Source: Agarophyton chilense
Lineage: Eukaryota > Rhodophyta > Florideophyceae > Gracilariales > Gracilariaceae
DNA: 64,000 nucleotides
Assembly (NCBI GenBank): GCA_030374765.1
Contig: JARGXX010000071.1
Location: 124,001-188,000 of the forward strand
Reading direction: 5' to 3'
Both the position numbers and the translations under genes were made by a program. Within the stretch, counting starts at the first letter, position 1. Each line of letters starts with the position of its first letter. The notes below the pieces were generated by a model. The model searched no databases and had not been told where the DNA came from. It saw nothing but the letters and a program-made list of their open reading frames with translations. Shown piece after piece: positions 20,969 to 31,404 of the stretch.

Positions 20969-22633
20969 ATGAACGGTGGTAACCATTCCCGCCGGGGTTA
21001 CTTCTCCGGTTTCCATTCGGCTCCCCTTCCGCGGGGGAGTGCCTCGTCAACTGCTCCGAGCCGATCCCGGGGTCCCGTTGAAGCTTCAAGCCACATCACT
21101 CCTGCGGAGGACACCTGGCCCAGTTACGACGAACTCGTCGGGTTAAACCCGCATCAACATGCGGCGATTCTCCGGAGAGCTCCGTGGTGCCATCCGACAG
21201 CTGTCTTCGACGAAGAACTCGTGGCCGCGTATGCTGATGGCAATGCACGTCTCCCGGGCGAGCTGCCGACTTTGATCATCACTTCGTGGGACTGGCGACG
21301 CCGTGTGGCGGTTCCCGTTCACGCGATTCTGCGGCGAAGGCGCGAGTCGGCGGAAGAGGCGCATTGTATATTCGTCCGCATCGGCTACTCACGGATCAAC
21401 CGGGAGAACTTCCAATACCCCATCCCCGACGAATTCGGCTTCGACCTACGGATGTACCGGGCTCAGGATGAGATTGGCTATTGTGACCGCCTTGTGGCGT
21501 TGGAAACTTACACATGGCGCGGTCAACCGCGAGCGCGTCAAGAAGCGATCTGCTGGGTCCGTCCGATCATTCGTGCCGAGTTCCGTCACCTTCGTCGTGA
21601 GTCCCGATATCGGTGGTTACAGAACTTCATCCGCGAGGAGCGTCGGGGCAGATACCGCTTTGGGTTCCTTGTCCCTTATCAGAACACGGAGATAAACCGG
21701 ATTAGTCCCTTCTATCAGTTCGCGCGATACGTTCCCCTGCCTGGGTGGTGGTCCTCCGTCAATGTGTGCCGGGGATGTTACGTGGAGTTGCCTCCTGTCG
21801 TCTACCATCTGGGCTTGTACTTCATCGAGGATCCGCACTCCCGCTTATGGTCCGTGGTCCTAACCAAATGGGCAGTCCGCGCCGCGGCGTACATCTTGTG
21901 GGAAACCTACGACCAGTATCGACTATGGTATCTTCCTCCGCGTTTGCGTGGTTACATCCAGCAGCTGGACCTTCAACTCCCTCTTGGAGGTGTCAATAAC
22001 GCTGATGAAGCTCAGGAGCTCATCGACATCATGGGGCGTGTCGACTGGGCTTTCGTGCCTGTCCGGCAGAGCGGCCGTGGTCAAGAAGCCGGTGGTGCGG
22101 ATCGGTCTCCGGGGCGTCGCACGACGTTGGCGGGAGATTTCATCTTCTTCAACCCATGGGAGCAGCAAGAGATCTCCGAGGCGGAGGCGTCGGCACTTCG
22201 GATGGCTCCGCGAGGCATACCATACGGGCACCCCGTTGGGTTTGTCAACTCGGATGACTTCTACTACGCCTATGGCGGTGATGATCTGCCGGAGGAGGCT
22301 GGCGAATACCGTGGCGACGAGGTCATGGAAGACGTGGGAGACCCCGATGGTGCCAATACTACGGCACAGCCGGCGCAGGGAGCGACTCACGCATGTGCGG
22401 TGGTCGATCCAGTGCCGGCGGCGTTGCCGGACGAACCGGAAGTTATCGAGGTTCCCATACGCCCAGAGGCGGTCGTGATCTTCCAGTTCCCTCGGGGTGT
22501 TGGACTGGACGCGCAAGCGGCGAGGGGCGACATCGGTGCGATGAGAGACGCCCTCGTGGCACGCCTCACTGGCGGGAGTAACTCCGCTAGCGATTCGGTT
22601 GGCGCGCACGGCAATCTGGGTTCTTCCAAATAA
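20969..22633 (+). CDS. Long orphan frame (554 residues), probably element-borne
   Basis: A whole open frame from ATG to stop, rich in Arg, Tyr and Trp (for example YRWLQNFIREERRGRYRFGF and LWYLPPRLRGYIQQL), with an acidic Pro/Ala-rich C-terminus. No known domain is recognised. GC content and codon use match the nearby retroelement DNA rather than the host island. It lies between repeat-like DNA and the start of the Ty3/gypsy pol region, so an element-encoded structural or accessory protein is possible. That is inference from position only. Confidence 0.45.
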   Translation: MNGGNHSRRGYFSGFHSAPLPRGSASSTAPSRSRGPVEASSHITPAEDTWPSYDELVGLNPHQHAAILRRAPWCHPTAVFDEELVAAYADGNARLPGELPTLIITSWDWRRRVAVPVHAILRRRRESAEEAHCIFVRIGYSRINRENFQYPIPDEFGFDLRMYRAQDEIGYCDRLVALETYTWRGQPRARQEAICWVRPIIRAEFRHLRRESRYRWLQNFIREERRGRYRFGFLVPYQNTEINRISPFYQFARYVPLPGWWSSVNVCRGCYVELPPVVYHLGLYFIEDPHSRLWSVVLTKWAVRAAAYILWETYDQYRLWYLPPRLRGYIQQLDLQLPLGGVNNADEAQELIDIMGRVDWAFVPVRQSGRGQEAGGADRSPGRRTTLAGDFIFFNPWEQQEISEAEASALRMAPRGIPYGHPVGFVNSDDFYYAYGGDDLPEEAGEYRGDEVMEDVGDPDGANTTAQPAQGATHACAVVDPVPAALPDEPEVIEVPIRPEAVVIFQFPRGVGLDAQAARGDIGAMRDALVARLTGGSNSASDSVGAHGNLGSSK

Positions 22634-22845
22634 TCCCTTGTGATCTTGGTTAGTATTTCCTGCTGTGCAGTAGTGTGTGCAGCAACTTCGAAAATAGTAA
22701 ACTGCTTCCGTCTATGACGTATTTGTTTTCTTTCTTCTATTCCACTTCTTCTGAGTGTCCTTCTCCAGGTCTTCTGTGCATCTTCTCTTTCTTCCAAGGG
22801 TCCTTATCCAGATCTTCTGTTCCTTTATCCCCACCGGGTGTCTTC

Positions 22846-23178
22846 TTATCCCACTTGGGCTCGGTCTACGGTAGCCGGCAAAGCCGTGACAGTACGACGA
22901 TGATACTGTACCACCTTTGACCGAGGTAGGTGCTCTATCGGTTCGTCTGAATCCCATTCGGGGCCGTACCCGTATAAACGGACCATGTATTGGAGACACC
23001 CCTTTGGCTGGTAGGAGTGCTCCAGAATGCGTCCGACCACGAATTCTTGTCGGTATAATTCCCGGCCATCCCGTATGACGGTGTCGCTTTTTTCGGGTGG
23101 TACCCGTCCTGAGCCAGGGGATACCGAAGTGATCACGCGTTGGGCGGCTTCGCTCCGGTCGGGCCGTGTAGCGCGCAA
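22846..23178 (-). mobile_element. Chromodomain remnant of a Ty3-type element (antisense)
   Basis: On the minus strand about 60 residues carry a chromodomain pattern: FVVGRILEHSYQPKGCLQYMV, RLYGYGPEWDSDEPIEHL and a basic helix. In chromoviruses such domains close the integrase. This one runs opposite to the large gypsy fossil that follows, so it is either a separate old fragment or an antisense part of a compound element. Fragment only; age unknown. Confidence 0.6.
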
Positions 23179-24563
23179 GGCAGTCCTCGGCTGAGTAGAA
23201 TATCGACCCGAGTTCGGCGGTTCTAAGTCGGGAGACTACTTGTAATATCCGCTCTAACGGAGAGAGCAGACACCTGCGACAGCGTTCGGACTGCCGATGG
23301 GTCGCTTACGGCGAAGGAAAAGGGGTGGTAGAGCTACAACACCAGCGAGCTGGAAGTGGGGTGTAAGGCCAATACCCGCCAGCGAGTGTGAACAGTGCAA
23401 CTGTAAAACGTTGATGGAACGTAGGTACGAGACGGCTCGTAAAATGATTGGGGGCTGACTATCTATTATAGCTCGTCTGGATCTCCGGTTAAGGAATCTT
23501 AAGCGAGGAACAGAATAGTCATGATGCCCATGTTGTCTCCTTTAATTGGAGTCGGCGCTCACCTCTGGTACACTATATACTGTGTGCCAGGGTGAGTGCC
23601 CAAATAATACGCAAATAATACCCAGCGGTCAGCCACTTAGCCAAACCACTGTATGGGTATGGTCCCCAATGGACTCACATCTACAAAGCGTAGTAAAAAC
23701 AGCCACGTGTATCGCCACTACATGCGCCGTTGCAAGCCACTCCACTTGTGATACCACGTGTTCCAACAATGTACCCTGCCTCCCGGCATCCTACGCGGTG
23801 TGTCGCTTCTTATCCTAGCACTGACCAGGCCACTCAATAATGAGTTCCAAACGCGACTTTGCGACAAAGAAACCATTGGAACGCTGAAGTAGTACAATAC
23901 TACATCGTTCACTCTAAGGAGGGAGACAGCCCGGAAACCGTTTCATCGCCTGTACCCGGGGTTGAACCTGTGATATCAGGGACGTATCCCGTTTCAACGA
24001 GTGGTGACCGCTCCGATCCAGTCCAAGAACTCGATGACCTGGATCTCAGCCACTTCCCGGAGTCATACCGCCATCGATTGAGAGAACTTTTAAGGGACTT
24101 CACCACTATGTGGGACGGCTCCCTTGGTGAGATTGGCACTACGGAACACCAGATTGATTTGCTACCGGACACCCGACCTATCTCTCAGCACCCATACCGT
24201 GCCGGACCCGCCGCACGCGCGGAGGAAAAGGCACAAGTGGATAAAATGCTTCGAGCAGGAGTCATTGAACCGGCTCAGTCGCCGTGGGCTTCTTCAGTAG
24301 TACTGGCTCTAAAGCAGGATGGTTCCTGGAAGTTTTGCGTCGACTACCGTCGGTTGAATGACGTCACCGTCAAGGACGTGTATCCAATTCCAAGAATGAA
24401 CGAGTAAACTGACTCGCTGGGCACCGCCACCGTCTTTACAACCCCGGACGCCAATTGGGGATACTGGCAAGGTCCGGTAAGGAAGCAAGAACAGGATAAA
24501 ACCGCTTTCGCGTGTCACTCCGGTCTCTACCGTTTCAAACGGATGCCTTTTGGTCTTCGTCAG

Positions 24564-24580
24564 TGTTCTCGGAATGCTAG
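24564..24580 (+). repeat. Left terminal inverted repeat of the giant element
   Basis: Seventeen bases, TGTTCTCGGAATGCTAG, identical in inverted orientation to 42556-42572. Preceded by CAG. Subterminal copies of ACTAGC or GCTAGT follow within 200 bases. Confidence 0.85.
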
Positions 24581-25072
24581 TTCAGTGGTCAAAAAAGGAC
24601 GAATTGAAATGACCGAAAAACCCGTGAATTTATCCAAATTTGGAGGTGTTAATTTCCGAAAATATTTTCATTCGTTCATTAGTGCTAGTTTGTATAGGAA
24701 GGAAAACTAGCACATATCTGCAGTTTTTCTAGTTTTGATGGAGGTAAAACTAGCGTGAATCTTTCTGTCGCCGCAGTTTAAAGGTAAAAGTAGAGAAGTG
24801 GTGCAGGAGCAGATTCAATCTTTGTGCGCTCTAGATTGAAAGATTAGTACAAACAACCGGTCCCAAAATGGACCTCAAAATAGAAATTGAACATTTAGTA
24901 CCATCCATATCAATCGCAATAGAATCGCAGCCCGACCTGGCAGACCTCACGTGCCTTGCATTCTATATTATTCTCCACCGCCATCCCCTGTCATGTGCCC
25001 TGTGTGCGCCATACTCTCTCTCCGTCTACGCCCCCTACCAACTTCTTTCCCACCACCTCTCCTCCACCCACC

Positions 25073-28000
25073 ATGCCTTCCTGCTGCTTCAACGGTTGCT
25101 CCTTCTTCGCCCGAGAAATCCCCACCCTCCAGCGGCACCAGAGAAGGTGCCCTCAGCGCCTCTCCGCCAACAAGCGCTTCCTCTCCCCTGGCGGAAATGA
25201 ACCCAACTTCCCCCCCCGCACAAAACGCCACAAGTCCACCTCACAACTCCCCCCTCATCCTCCTCCCTCAAATCGCCCTTCCGACAACGTCCCTCTCGCA
25301 CACCATGACTCCTACCTCCAAGACCAGCTCTCTCTCTCCCTCCACACCCAGGACGCCATCCACGTCGCCACTGCCCCTCTCGGGTCCCCCTCCTCTCTCG
25401 CTCTCTCCCCCCTCCCTCCTTCCACTCCCCCCCTCGACAACCCCCACCTGGAGTAAATGGTCCTCTACATCTCTTCCATCGCCTCCAAGCTTGGACAAAG
25501 AAAGGCTGACGAACTCATCACTCTCCTTAATGATCCCCACTTCTCCGAATCAACATTCCGGAACTCAGTCTCCTCCGCAAAGCAATGCCTCGAGCTCAAG
25601 GCAGACCTCTTCCACCAGAGAATCAGGTCCATTGGTTTCGCCCCCTCCACCATCTTCGATCCCCACAAACGCTTCTCCGCAACCCTCTTCCAGAAAGACG
25701 CAATCCATGTCCTCAAACAACAGCTCGCCCTCGCACACTTCAAGAACACCTTTTTCCAACCCATCTCCCAAACATCCGCCTCCGGCTCCCCCGCCTTCGC
25801 ACACCCCATGGCAGCCACCCTCGGCTCAAAAGTCGCCCCCGCACTCAAGACCGCCATCATGCAGTCCACAAAAGATAACATCGTCTGGCATCTCCCTCAC
25901 TCAACCGGTATCGACTCCTTCATCGGCCTCGTCCAAATCTACTCCTACAAGTCCTCTACCTCTCTCAAATCTTCTTCCATCACCTCCTACCCCCTCCACA
26001 TCACCCTTCTCAACTTCTCCGACTCCTTTCGCCGCAAATGCATCTCCGACAATCTCACACTCCTCGGCTATCTTCCCACCTCCTTCACCCCAATCACTCC
26101 TTCTCCAGATGCAGATATCATCACTCATTACTCCTCCATCCCCCGCCAAACAAAAATGGAACTCATACAGCAGACCATCTCCTCCCTCCTTCAACCTCTC
26201 TTCTCTTCCGCCCTCCCCGGTTTCCCCTTCCGCGACGCAGACGGCGTTCTTCGTCAATGCCACCCCATCATCGCCAACTACTGCGCAGACATTCCCGAGG
26301 CAAAGGATATTCTCGCCATCTCCCACGGCACCCGCCCCCAGCACTCCTGCCACAGATGCTCTGTCCCTCGCTCACAACTCCACCAACACTCTCACGCCCA
26401 TCCCCCTTGATCTCCTCCCCTCACCCTTGCAGCCCGCAACAAACACTTCTCCCTCCTCAAGGACTCCGAAGCAGCTCTCCTCGCCCGCAAGCCAAGAGTC
26501 TCGCGCAGCTTCAAGGAACAAGCTCTCCAAGCACTCCACTCCCTCTCCCTCGCAAAATACCCCTCCTTCTTCGAGTCTTACCCCCTTTTCAACATCACCC
26601 CCCTCCTCACCCCATACAATATCTTCCCCTTCGAACCCCTCCACAACTTCCACCTCGGCGTTTCCAAACTCATCAAGCTCGCCGCCATCGAACGTCTCAG
26701 ATCAGAACACCTCTTCACCACCATCAGCTCCACAAACTCTCGCCGTTCCTTCCACTCCGTCCGCACCTCCATCCTCAAGCACTCCAACTTCATCCTCACC
26801 GCCATCGAAAATCCTTCCCCAGCTACCGGCCTCCACATCGACTTCTCTACTTCCGAAAGCGGGCTGTCCCTCAACGGCTTCTTCACAACTGACGGCGTCC
26901 GCGGCATGCTAGAAGCAAAAGACTACCGCGCCCTCGACATGTTCTTCCCCTTCATCGGCACCTTCTTCGACCGCTGCTGTGACGAAGCCAATTCCGCTCC
27001 CATCACAACCGTCTTCTCCAAGTACACAGACCTTCTCCTCACCTTCATGTGCTACAACTCCGTCCCCGAATGGACCACTTCTCGTCTTGCCAAACTCGCC
27101 TCCCAAATCCATTCCTTCAAGCACAGAGCTGTCGATGTTCTCGGTCCATACCATACCTCCAACCTTGGCACCCTCAAATTTCAACTCCTCGATCACATCG
27201 TAGACGACATTCGACGCTTTGGGGGTCTCCACTTCAACGATGCAGGTATCTTCGAACAAGCCCATACCCTCTTCAAAGCACATTACTCCCGAACCTCCAA
27301 GCGCAGACCCACCGCGCACAACGAAACCATCCGTGCCATCGAACGCTCCGATGCCGTCAACAATTGGATTTCTCTCTCCGCTGATCCTTCCGTCACCTCA
27401 TCCTCCAATGCCCCTCCTCCTCCCTTCCAAGCCCGCAAACCAGGTTTCGTCCGTGATGTCAAGCACACCTCCTTTTCCGATCTCATCACCGCTCACAAAT
27501 TCCTTCGAGCAAACCCCCACTCAACAATCTCTTCCCTTCAGGACCTCTTCTCCCCAGACACTATCGCCATCATCTCACTGATTGGAACCCTCGCACTCCC
27601 CTCCTTCGTCACACTCACACTCGAAACACTAGCTCTCAACCAGGACTCCCCCAATCTCCGCCAAACCCGTCTCACATTCGTCAATTCCGCATACGTCGTC
27701 GGCGGCTTCACCGCAACCCTAGACGACTACATCGCCGATCGAAACGAGCTCGCCGTCAAAGATCCCCCTCTCCCACTCATTCAACTTATCTTCGCTGCTC
27801 CCTCCTTCGGTCCATCTAAAACCCCAAAGTTCTCCTACATCCTCGTTGCCGGTTCCAGCTTCTCCAACCTCACTCCCACCGCCTAGGTCTGCAAGCTCAA
27901 CTCTCTTATTCGCTTCACCACCCCTTCTTCCCCTTCCACTCATAACGAGTTCGCCTTCGTTCAGTTCCTCGAACTCGTTCCACCCCAGGATCAAGTCGAT

Positions 28001-28335
28001 GTCTCTCTCAATTGCATCTGCCTCCGATGGGCAACAGACGACGAACAAAACCACACCGCCCACCCCCTTCCTATCTCAAACACTTCCAACTCCGACAACG
28101 TCTCCCCCTGGTTCGGCCTCGTACCATCCTCTTCCATTCTCGGCCCCGTTCATGTACTTCGCCAAAAATACCCCGCACCCCCCTTCACCCCTCGATTGCA
28201 CTGGCGCTTCCATCGATTTTACCTCAACAGATTCTACCGAGACCCAACTGCCAAGCCCTACTTCTCCAACACCACCACTGGTGGCACAACACCACCACTG
28301 GGTGGCACCCATAATAATACCTCCCAAGGCACATG
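25073..28335 (+). pseudogene. CACTA/Plavaka-like transposase, in-frame stops
   Basis: Reading from ATG 25073 (context CCACCATGC), the N-terminus has a zinc-knuckle-like CCFNGCSFFAREIPTLQRHQRRC. It is followed by YPLHITLLNFSDSFRRK with LLGYLP, the block typical of Plavaka/TNP2-like transposases. Next come GVLRQCHPIIANYCADIPEAK and SCHRCSVP, then FPFEPLHNFHLGVSKL. The C-terminal part runs to a TGA at 28333-28335 with WFGLVPSSSILGPVHVLRQKY. The whole path stays in one frame but meets TAA at 25454, TGA at 26408 and TAG at 27884. The first stop overlaps an ATG (TAAATG), so two successive proteins are conceivable. No frameshift is apparent. Serine/proline-rich frames overlapping it on the same strand are shadows. 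Confidence 0.72.
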
Positions 28336-28423
28336 ATCCAATAAAATAGTCACCGCTGCTTTTCTTCCATAGCCGACCCCCATCTTGCTCCACCTCCTTA
28401 CCCCCTTATCCCCCCGTACCTTA

Positions 28424-29656
28424 TCACTCTCCCACTCCTTGCCTACTCCCCAACGCTAAGCGCTTGAACCGTGGTTCTTCTGGTCCACATGACGCTATAT
28501 AGCAATCTAACACCGCTCCAAGTCTTCTCGTGAGATTCTCCATGAAAAACTCCTCCCTTATCGCCAGATAGATTTTCTCTCTCGACGGTATCCATAGCCC
28601 AACCGTCGCGATTCTCTCCTTATTCCCACTCACATCTCTACGATTCCCTCCACAGAATCCATCATTCTCAAACTCCTCAGCATACTCATCCTTCACCATG
28701 TTCCAGGCAACCCTCAATATGTCCTCAACAGCCAGTGGCAGAAACCTCCCAAACAGCGTCGAGAACAAAAGTTGCCTTTGGCCTCCCCGCCCAACGTCTC
28801 TATCCATCGTGGTCACCACACATCCAATCCATGCATCAAGTCGCGCAAGATGCATCACCGTCCCATCCACATACTGCCTTTCTCCATTTCTGTGACTCTC
28901 TACCGCGTAGCCCATAAACTCCTCCAACACTTTCAACGACACCTGATTTCGAAAATACATATCTGCCTCACCAAAGTCCTCCAAGTTCTCAGACACCTTC
29001 GATCCAGAATAAGTAATATCTTCAATCGCACTCGTTCTCCACGCACACAGCTTACCTCTCCCATCCTCCCCCGACCCCATCAACTTCTCCTGCGCCTCCT
29101 CAATCTGCTTCTTCAACTCCGCCCAAAGCTCCGTCCCTTCAGTCACCTTAGCTCGTTTCGCGATCAAATCATATCCAAGCATGGAAAACAGCTTATCACG
29201 CGCTGCTCGCTTCCGCACCCCAACCACATCGCTCAATGTCTGCTTCATCCTCTGTCTCAAGCACCTATCCGCACTTACATTTTCCACGCACTCCTCTCTC
29301 CTCCCCGCTTTCCTTATCGACTCCCATTTCTCTCCCATTAACTCAGTCTCTACCACGTGCTTCAACAACAAATGGCTCCCGCTCTCTGTCGACGGCGTAT
29401 ACGGTCTCATCTCATATGCAACCTCAATTGGACATCTCGGAACCATTTCCTTCTCTCCCACCACAAACATACTTTCCTCCCTACTCTCCCCAACCGCCTC
29501 ACTTCTATTCTTCCAGCTTCGACCCACATTCTCGGTGTCGAAGCAAAGTTCCGATGCCTCCAGTTTTGCATAATGAAGAATCCTATCATACACACGACGT
29601 GCAAATCCATAAAAGCATTCCTGCACTCCAATGTCATACTTTCGTCGCCGCGTCAC
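28424..29656 (-). CDS. Cargo protein of unknown function, second part
   Basis: A frame of about 410 codons with an even composition and no domain I recognise. It contains helical, charged stretches such as ELWAELKKQIEEAQEKLMG and LVLEEF-like segments. It has no ATG at its upstream edge: the frame begins at a GTG that overlaps the stop of the preceding gene (GTGA at 29656-29653). A run of eight G on this strand sits just before the overlap. The frame may therefore be the continuation of the upstream protein, or may start at an internal ATG. Confidence 0.5.
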   Translation of the reverse strand: MTRRRKYDIGVQECFYGFARRVYDRILHYAKLEASELCFDTENVGRSWKNRSEAVGESREESMFVVGEKEMVPRCPIEVAYEMRPYTPSTESGSHLLLKHVVETELMGEKWESIRKAGRREECVENVSADRCLRQRMKQTLSDVVGVRKRAARDKLFSMLGYDLIAKRAKVTEGTELWAELKKQIEEAQEKLMGSGEDGRGKLCAWRTSAIEDITYSGSKVSENLEDFGEADMYFRNQVSLKVLEEFMGYAVESHRNGERQYVDGTVMHLARLDAWIGCVVTTMDRDVGRGGQRQLLFSTLFGRFLPLAVEDILRVAWNMVKDEYAEEFENDGFCGGNRRDVSGNKERIATVGLWIPSREKIYLAIREEFFMENLTRRLGAVLDCYIASCGPEEPRFKRLALGSRQGVGE

Positions 29657-31080
29657 GCCTCCCTCCCCCCCCTCCCTTCCCCAGCGATTCTACCTTTCAA
29701 CGCCTCCCTCAAACTCTCAATCAGCACATTCTGCTGCTTCATTTCCTCCCTCGCCCGATCCAGCTCCGTTTCGGTCATTTTCAAACTCACCATCACACTG
29801 AAGCTGTCTTCCTTCATACGTCCCATTTGTCCCTTCAACACATTCATCTTCTCAATTAGCATCGACCGCGGCAACAAACCTATGTCATCATCATTTGCTT
29901 CATCTTCCACTATACGGACGGCGTTCTCCACGACATTTAAATTCGCATTCTCCCCGTTATCATTATTTTTTGTGAATACAATGTTTCTCCCTACTCGCAT
30001 ACCTTCCGGCGTCCTTCGCCTTGCGTTCACCTCAAACCCTTCAACTCCCAAACCCACCCCTCTCCTCGGTGGCAAACGCTCGACATCTTCTCCCTGATGA
30101 GAAAGAACTGCTGCTCTTTCATCGCCTTCCTCCCCTGAACCACGTGTTATCCCTCCAGCAAACCCCCTTCTCCCCCCCTCACTCACATGCACTTCTCTGC
30201 TTTCCCTTTCGTCTATCGCTCTTCTTCCTGTAACTCGAACACTCCCCATTCTTTCCCTTGCACGCTCTCTCCTTTCTTCCACGTAATCCAAGTTCGCCCC
30301 CTCCCATCTTTCCGCCTGTTCCCCCGCGGTAACTCCAACACTCTCTCCTTCTGTTCTCTCTTTAACGACTCTTGCACCCGCGATTAGACCACTACTGGGT
30401 CCCCCTATTCTACCCTCCGCACCACGGCTACTCTCTATTCTCCCTTTCTGTATCTCATCATCACCGTCCTCTTCCCTCATACCCGTAAACGATGCCCCTG
30501 CTTCTTCAACGCCTCTGAGGCGGGATCCACGTTCTCCGATCATTCTCTCTCCCTCCTTACGCCCCTTCGTCCTCTCATTCGGAATCTCTTCACCTCCTTC
30601 AGGTGCAGAGCATGGATTTACCGGCTCCACATCAGCTGAAGACGTGAGTACAGCACTTAGAGTCCGCTCGGATGCATCCCCTCTCCTTGTCCTCCCTGGA
30701 GCTCTGCTCGCCCTCCCCCGCAATCCACTTCTAGGTACACGCGTGCGGTTGCTTCGCACGCCATCCCGTTTTCCATCGCCGCTCCGCACCATCTCTCCCG
30801 TAGGCGACGTGATTTGCTCCGTACGCGACGTGATTTGCTCCGCACTCTCCTCCGTCACCGTCTCCTTTGCGCGAACAGCCTTTCCTTTGCCCCCACTCGC
30901 CTCTCCTTCCCCACCATCTTGCCTTGATCTACCTCTCAGGCGCACGCCTCCCTTCTCTCCACTCGCGCCCTGGAGCATACGCCCCTTGTCCCTTCCGCCC
31001 TCCGCATCCCCTCCATGCCGCCGTGATTTTGTACCGCGCCTGCTAGTGTTCTCGCTTCTCGATTTGCGCTTCGGAGCCAT
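29653..31080 (-). CDS. Basic/acidic low-complexity coiled-coil cargo protein
   Basis: Starts at ATG 31080 (MAPKRKSRSENTSRRG), giving about 475 residues. The first 330 are rich in Arg, Gly, Glu and Ser with RGR-type patches, as in nucleic-acid-binding or chromatin proteins. The last 110 form a coiled coil (SMLIEKMNVLKGQMGRMKED, then ETELDRAREEMKQQN). No catalytic motif is visible. It ends in an overlap with the following frame on the same strand. A structural or DNA-packaging role, as for second proteins of CACTA elements, is only a guess. Confidence 0.55.
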   Translation of the reverse strand: MAPKRKSRSENTSRRGTKSRRHGGDAEGGRDKGRMLQGASGEKGGVRLRGRSRQDGGEGEASGGKGKAVRAKETVTEESAEQITSRTEQITSPTGEMVRSGDGKRDGVRSNRTRVPRSGLRGRASRAPGRTRRGDASERTLSAVLTSSADVEPVNPCSAPEGGEEIPNERTKGRKEGERMIGERGSRLRGVEEAGASFTGMREEDGDDEIQKGRIESSRGAEGRIGGPSSGLIAGARVVKERTEGESVGVTAGEQAERWEGANLDYVEERRERARERMGSVRVTGRRAIDERESREVHVSEGGRRGFAGGITRGSGEEGDERAAVLSHQGEDVERLPPRRGVGLGVEGFEVNARRRTPEGMRVGRNIVFTKNNDNGENANLNVVENAVRIVEDEANDDDIGLLPRSMLIEKMNVLKGQMGRMKEDSFSVMVSLKMTETELDRAREEMKQQNVLIESLREALKGRIAGEGRGGREA

Positions 31081-31404
31081 GGTTGAAGAGAGAGAGAGCG
31101 ATCGTGGTATGGTCTTCCACGCGTTGCAATGCGATGGATGGGAGAGAAGCTTCGAAACATTCTGCTTCCAAAAATATACCTCCACCCTTTTCGTGTTCTC
31201 AGAAAACCCCCAAACTTTTCAGATATTTTAGATATGCGCTCGAACGCACCAGATATTGGGAAAGTATTCTCCTTCGGTGTACATGACTTTTTTTTAGCAT
31301 ATGTACTACGTCACGCTTTGACGTTATATGTAGCGACAAACATAGTAAAAGCCCACAATATCTGGTACACTACAATGAAGTAAAGTAACAAAAGCGATGC
31401 ACTT

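Noticed and set aside
20727-22609. Several long minus-strand frames opposite the 554-residue frame
   Set aside because: They are mirror frames caused by the high GC content of the plus-strand gene.
26362-26431. A 70-nt intron explaining the TGA in the transposase (good acceptor CTCACCCTTGCAG)
   Set aside because: The only donor near is GTCCCT, and removal of 70 bases would shift the frame away from the conserved downstream protein.
24951-26912. A 653-codon Ser/Pro-rich frame on the plus strand
   Set aside because: It overlaps the transposase in another frame and is a by-product of its C-rich codon use; the transposase frame has the recognisable family motifs.
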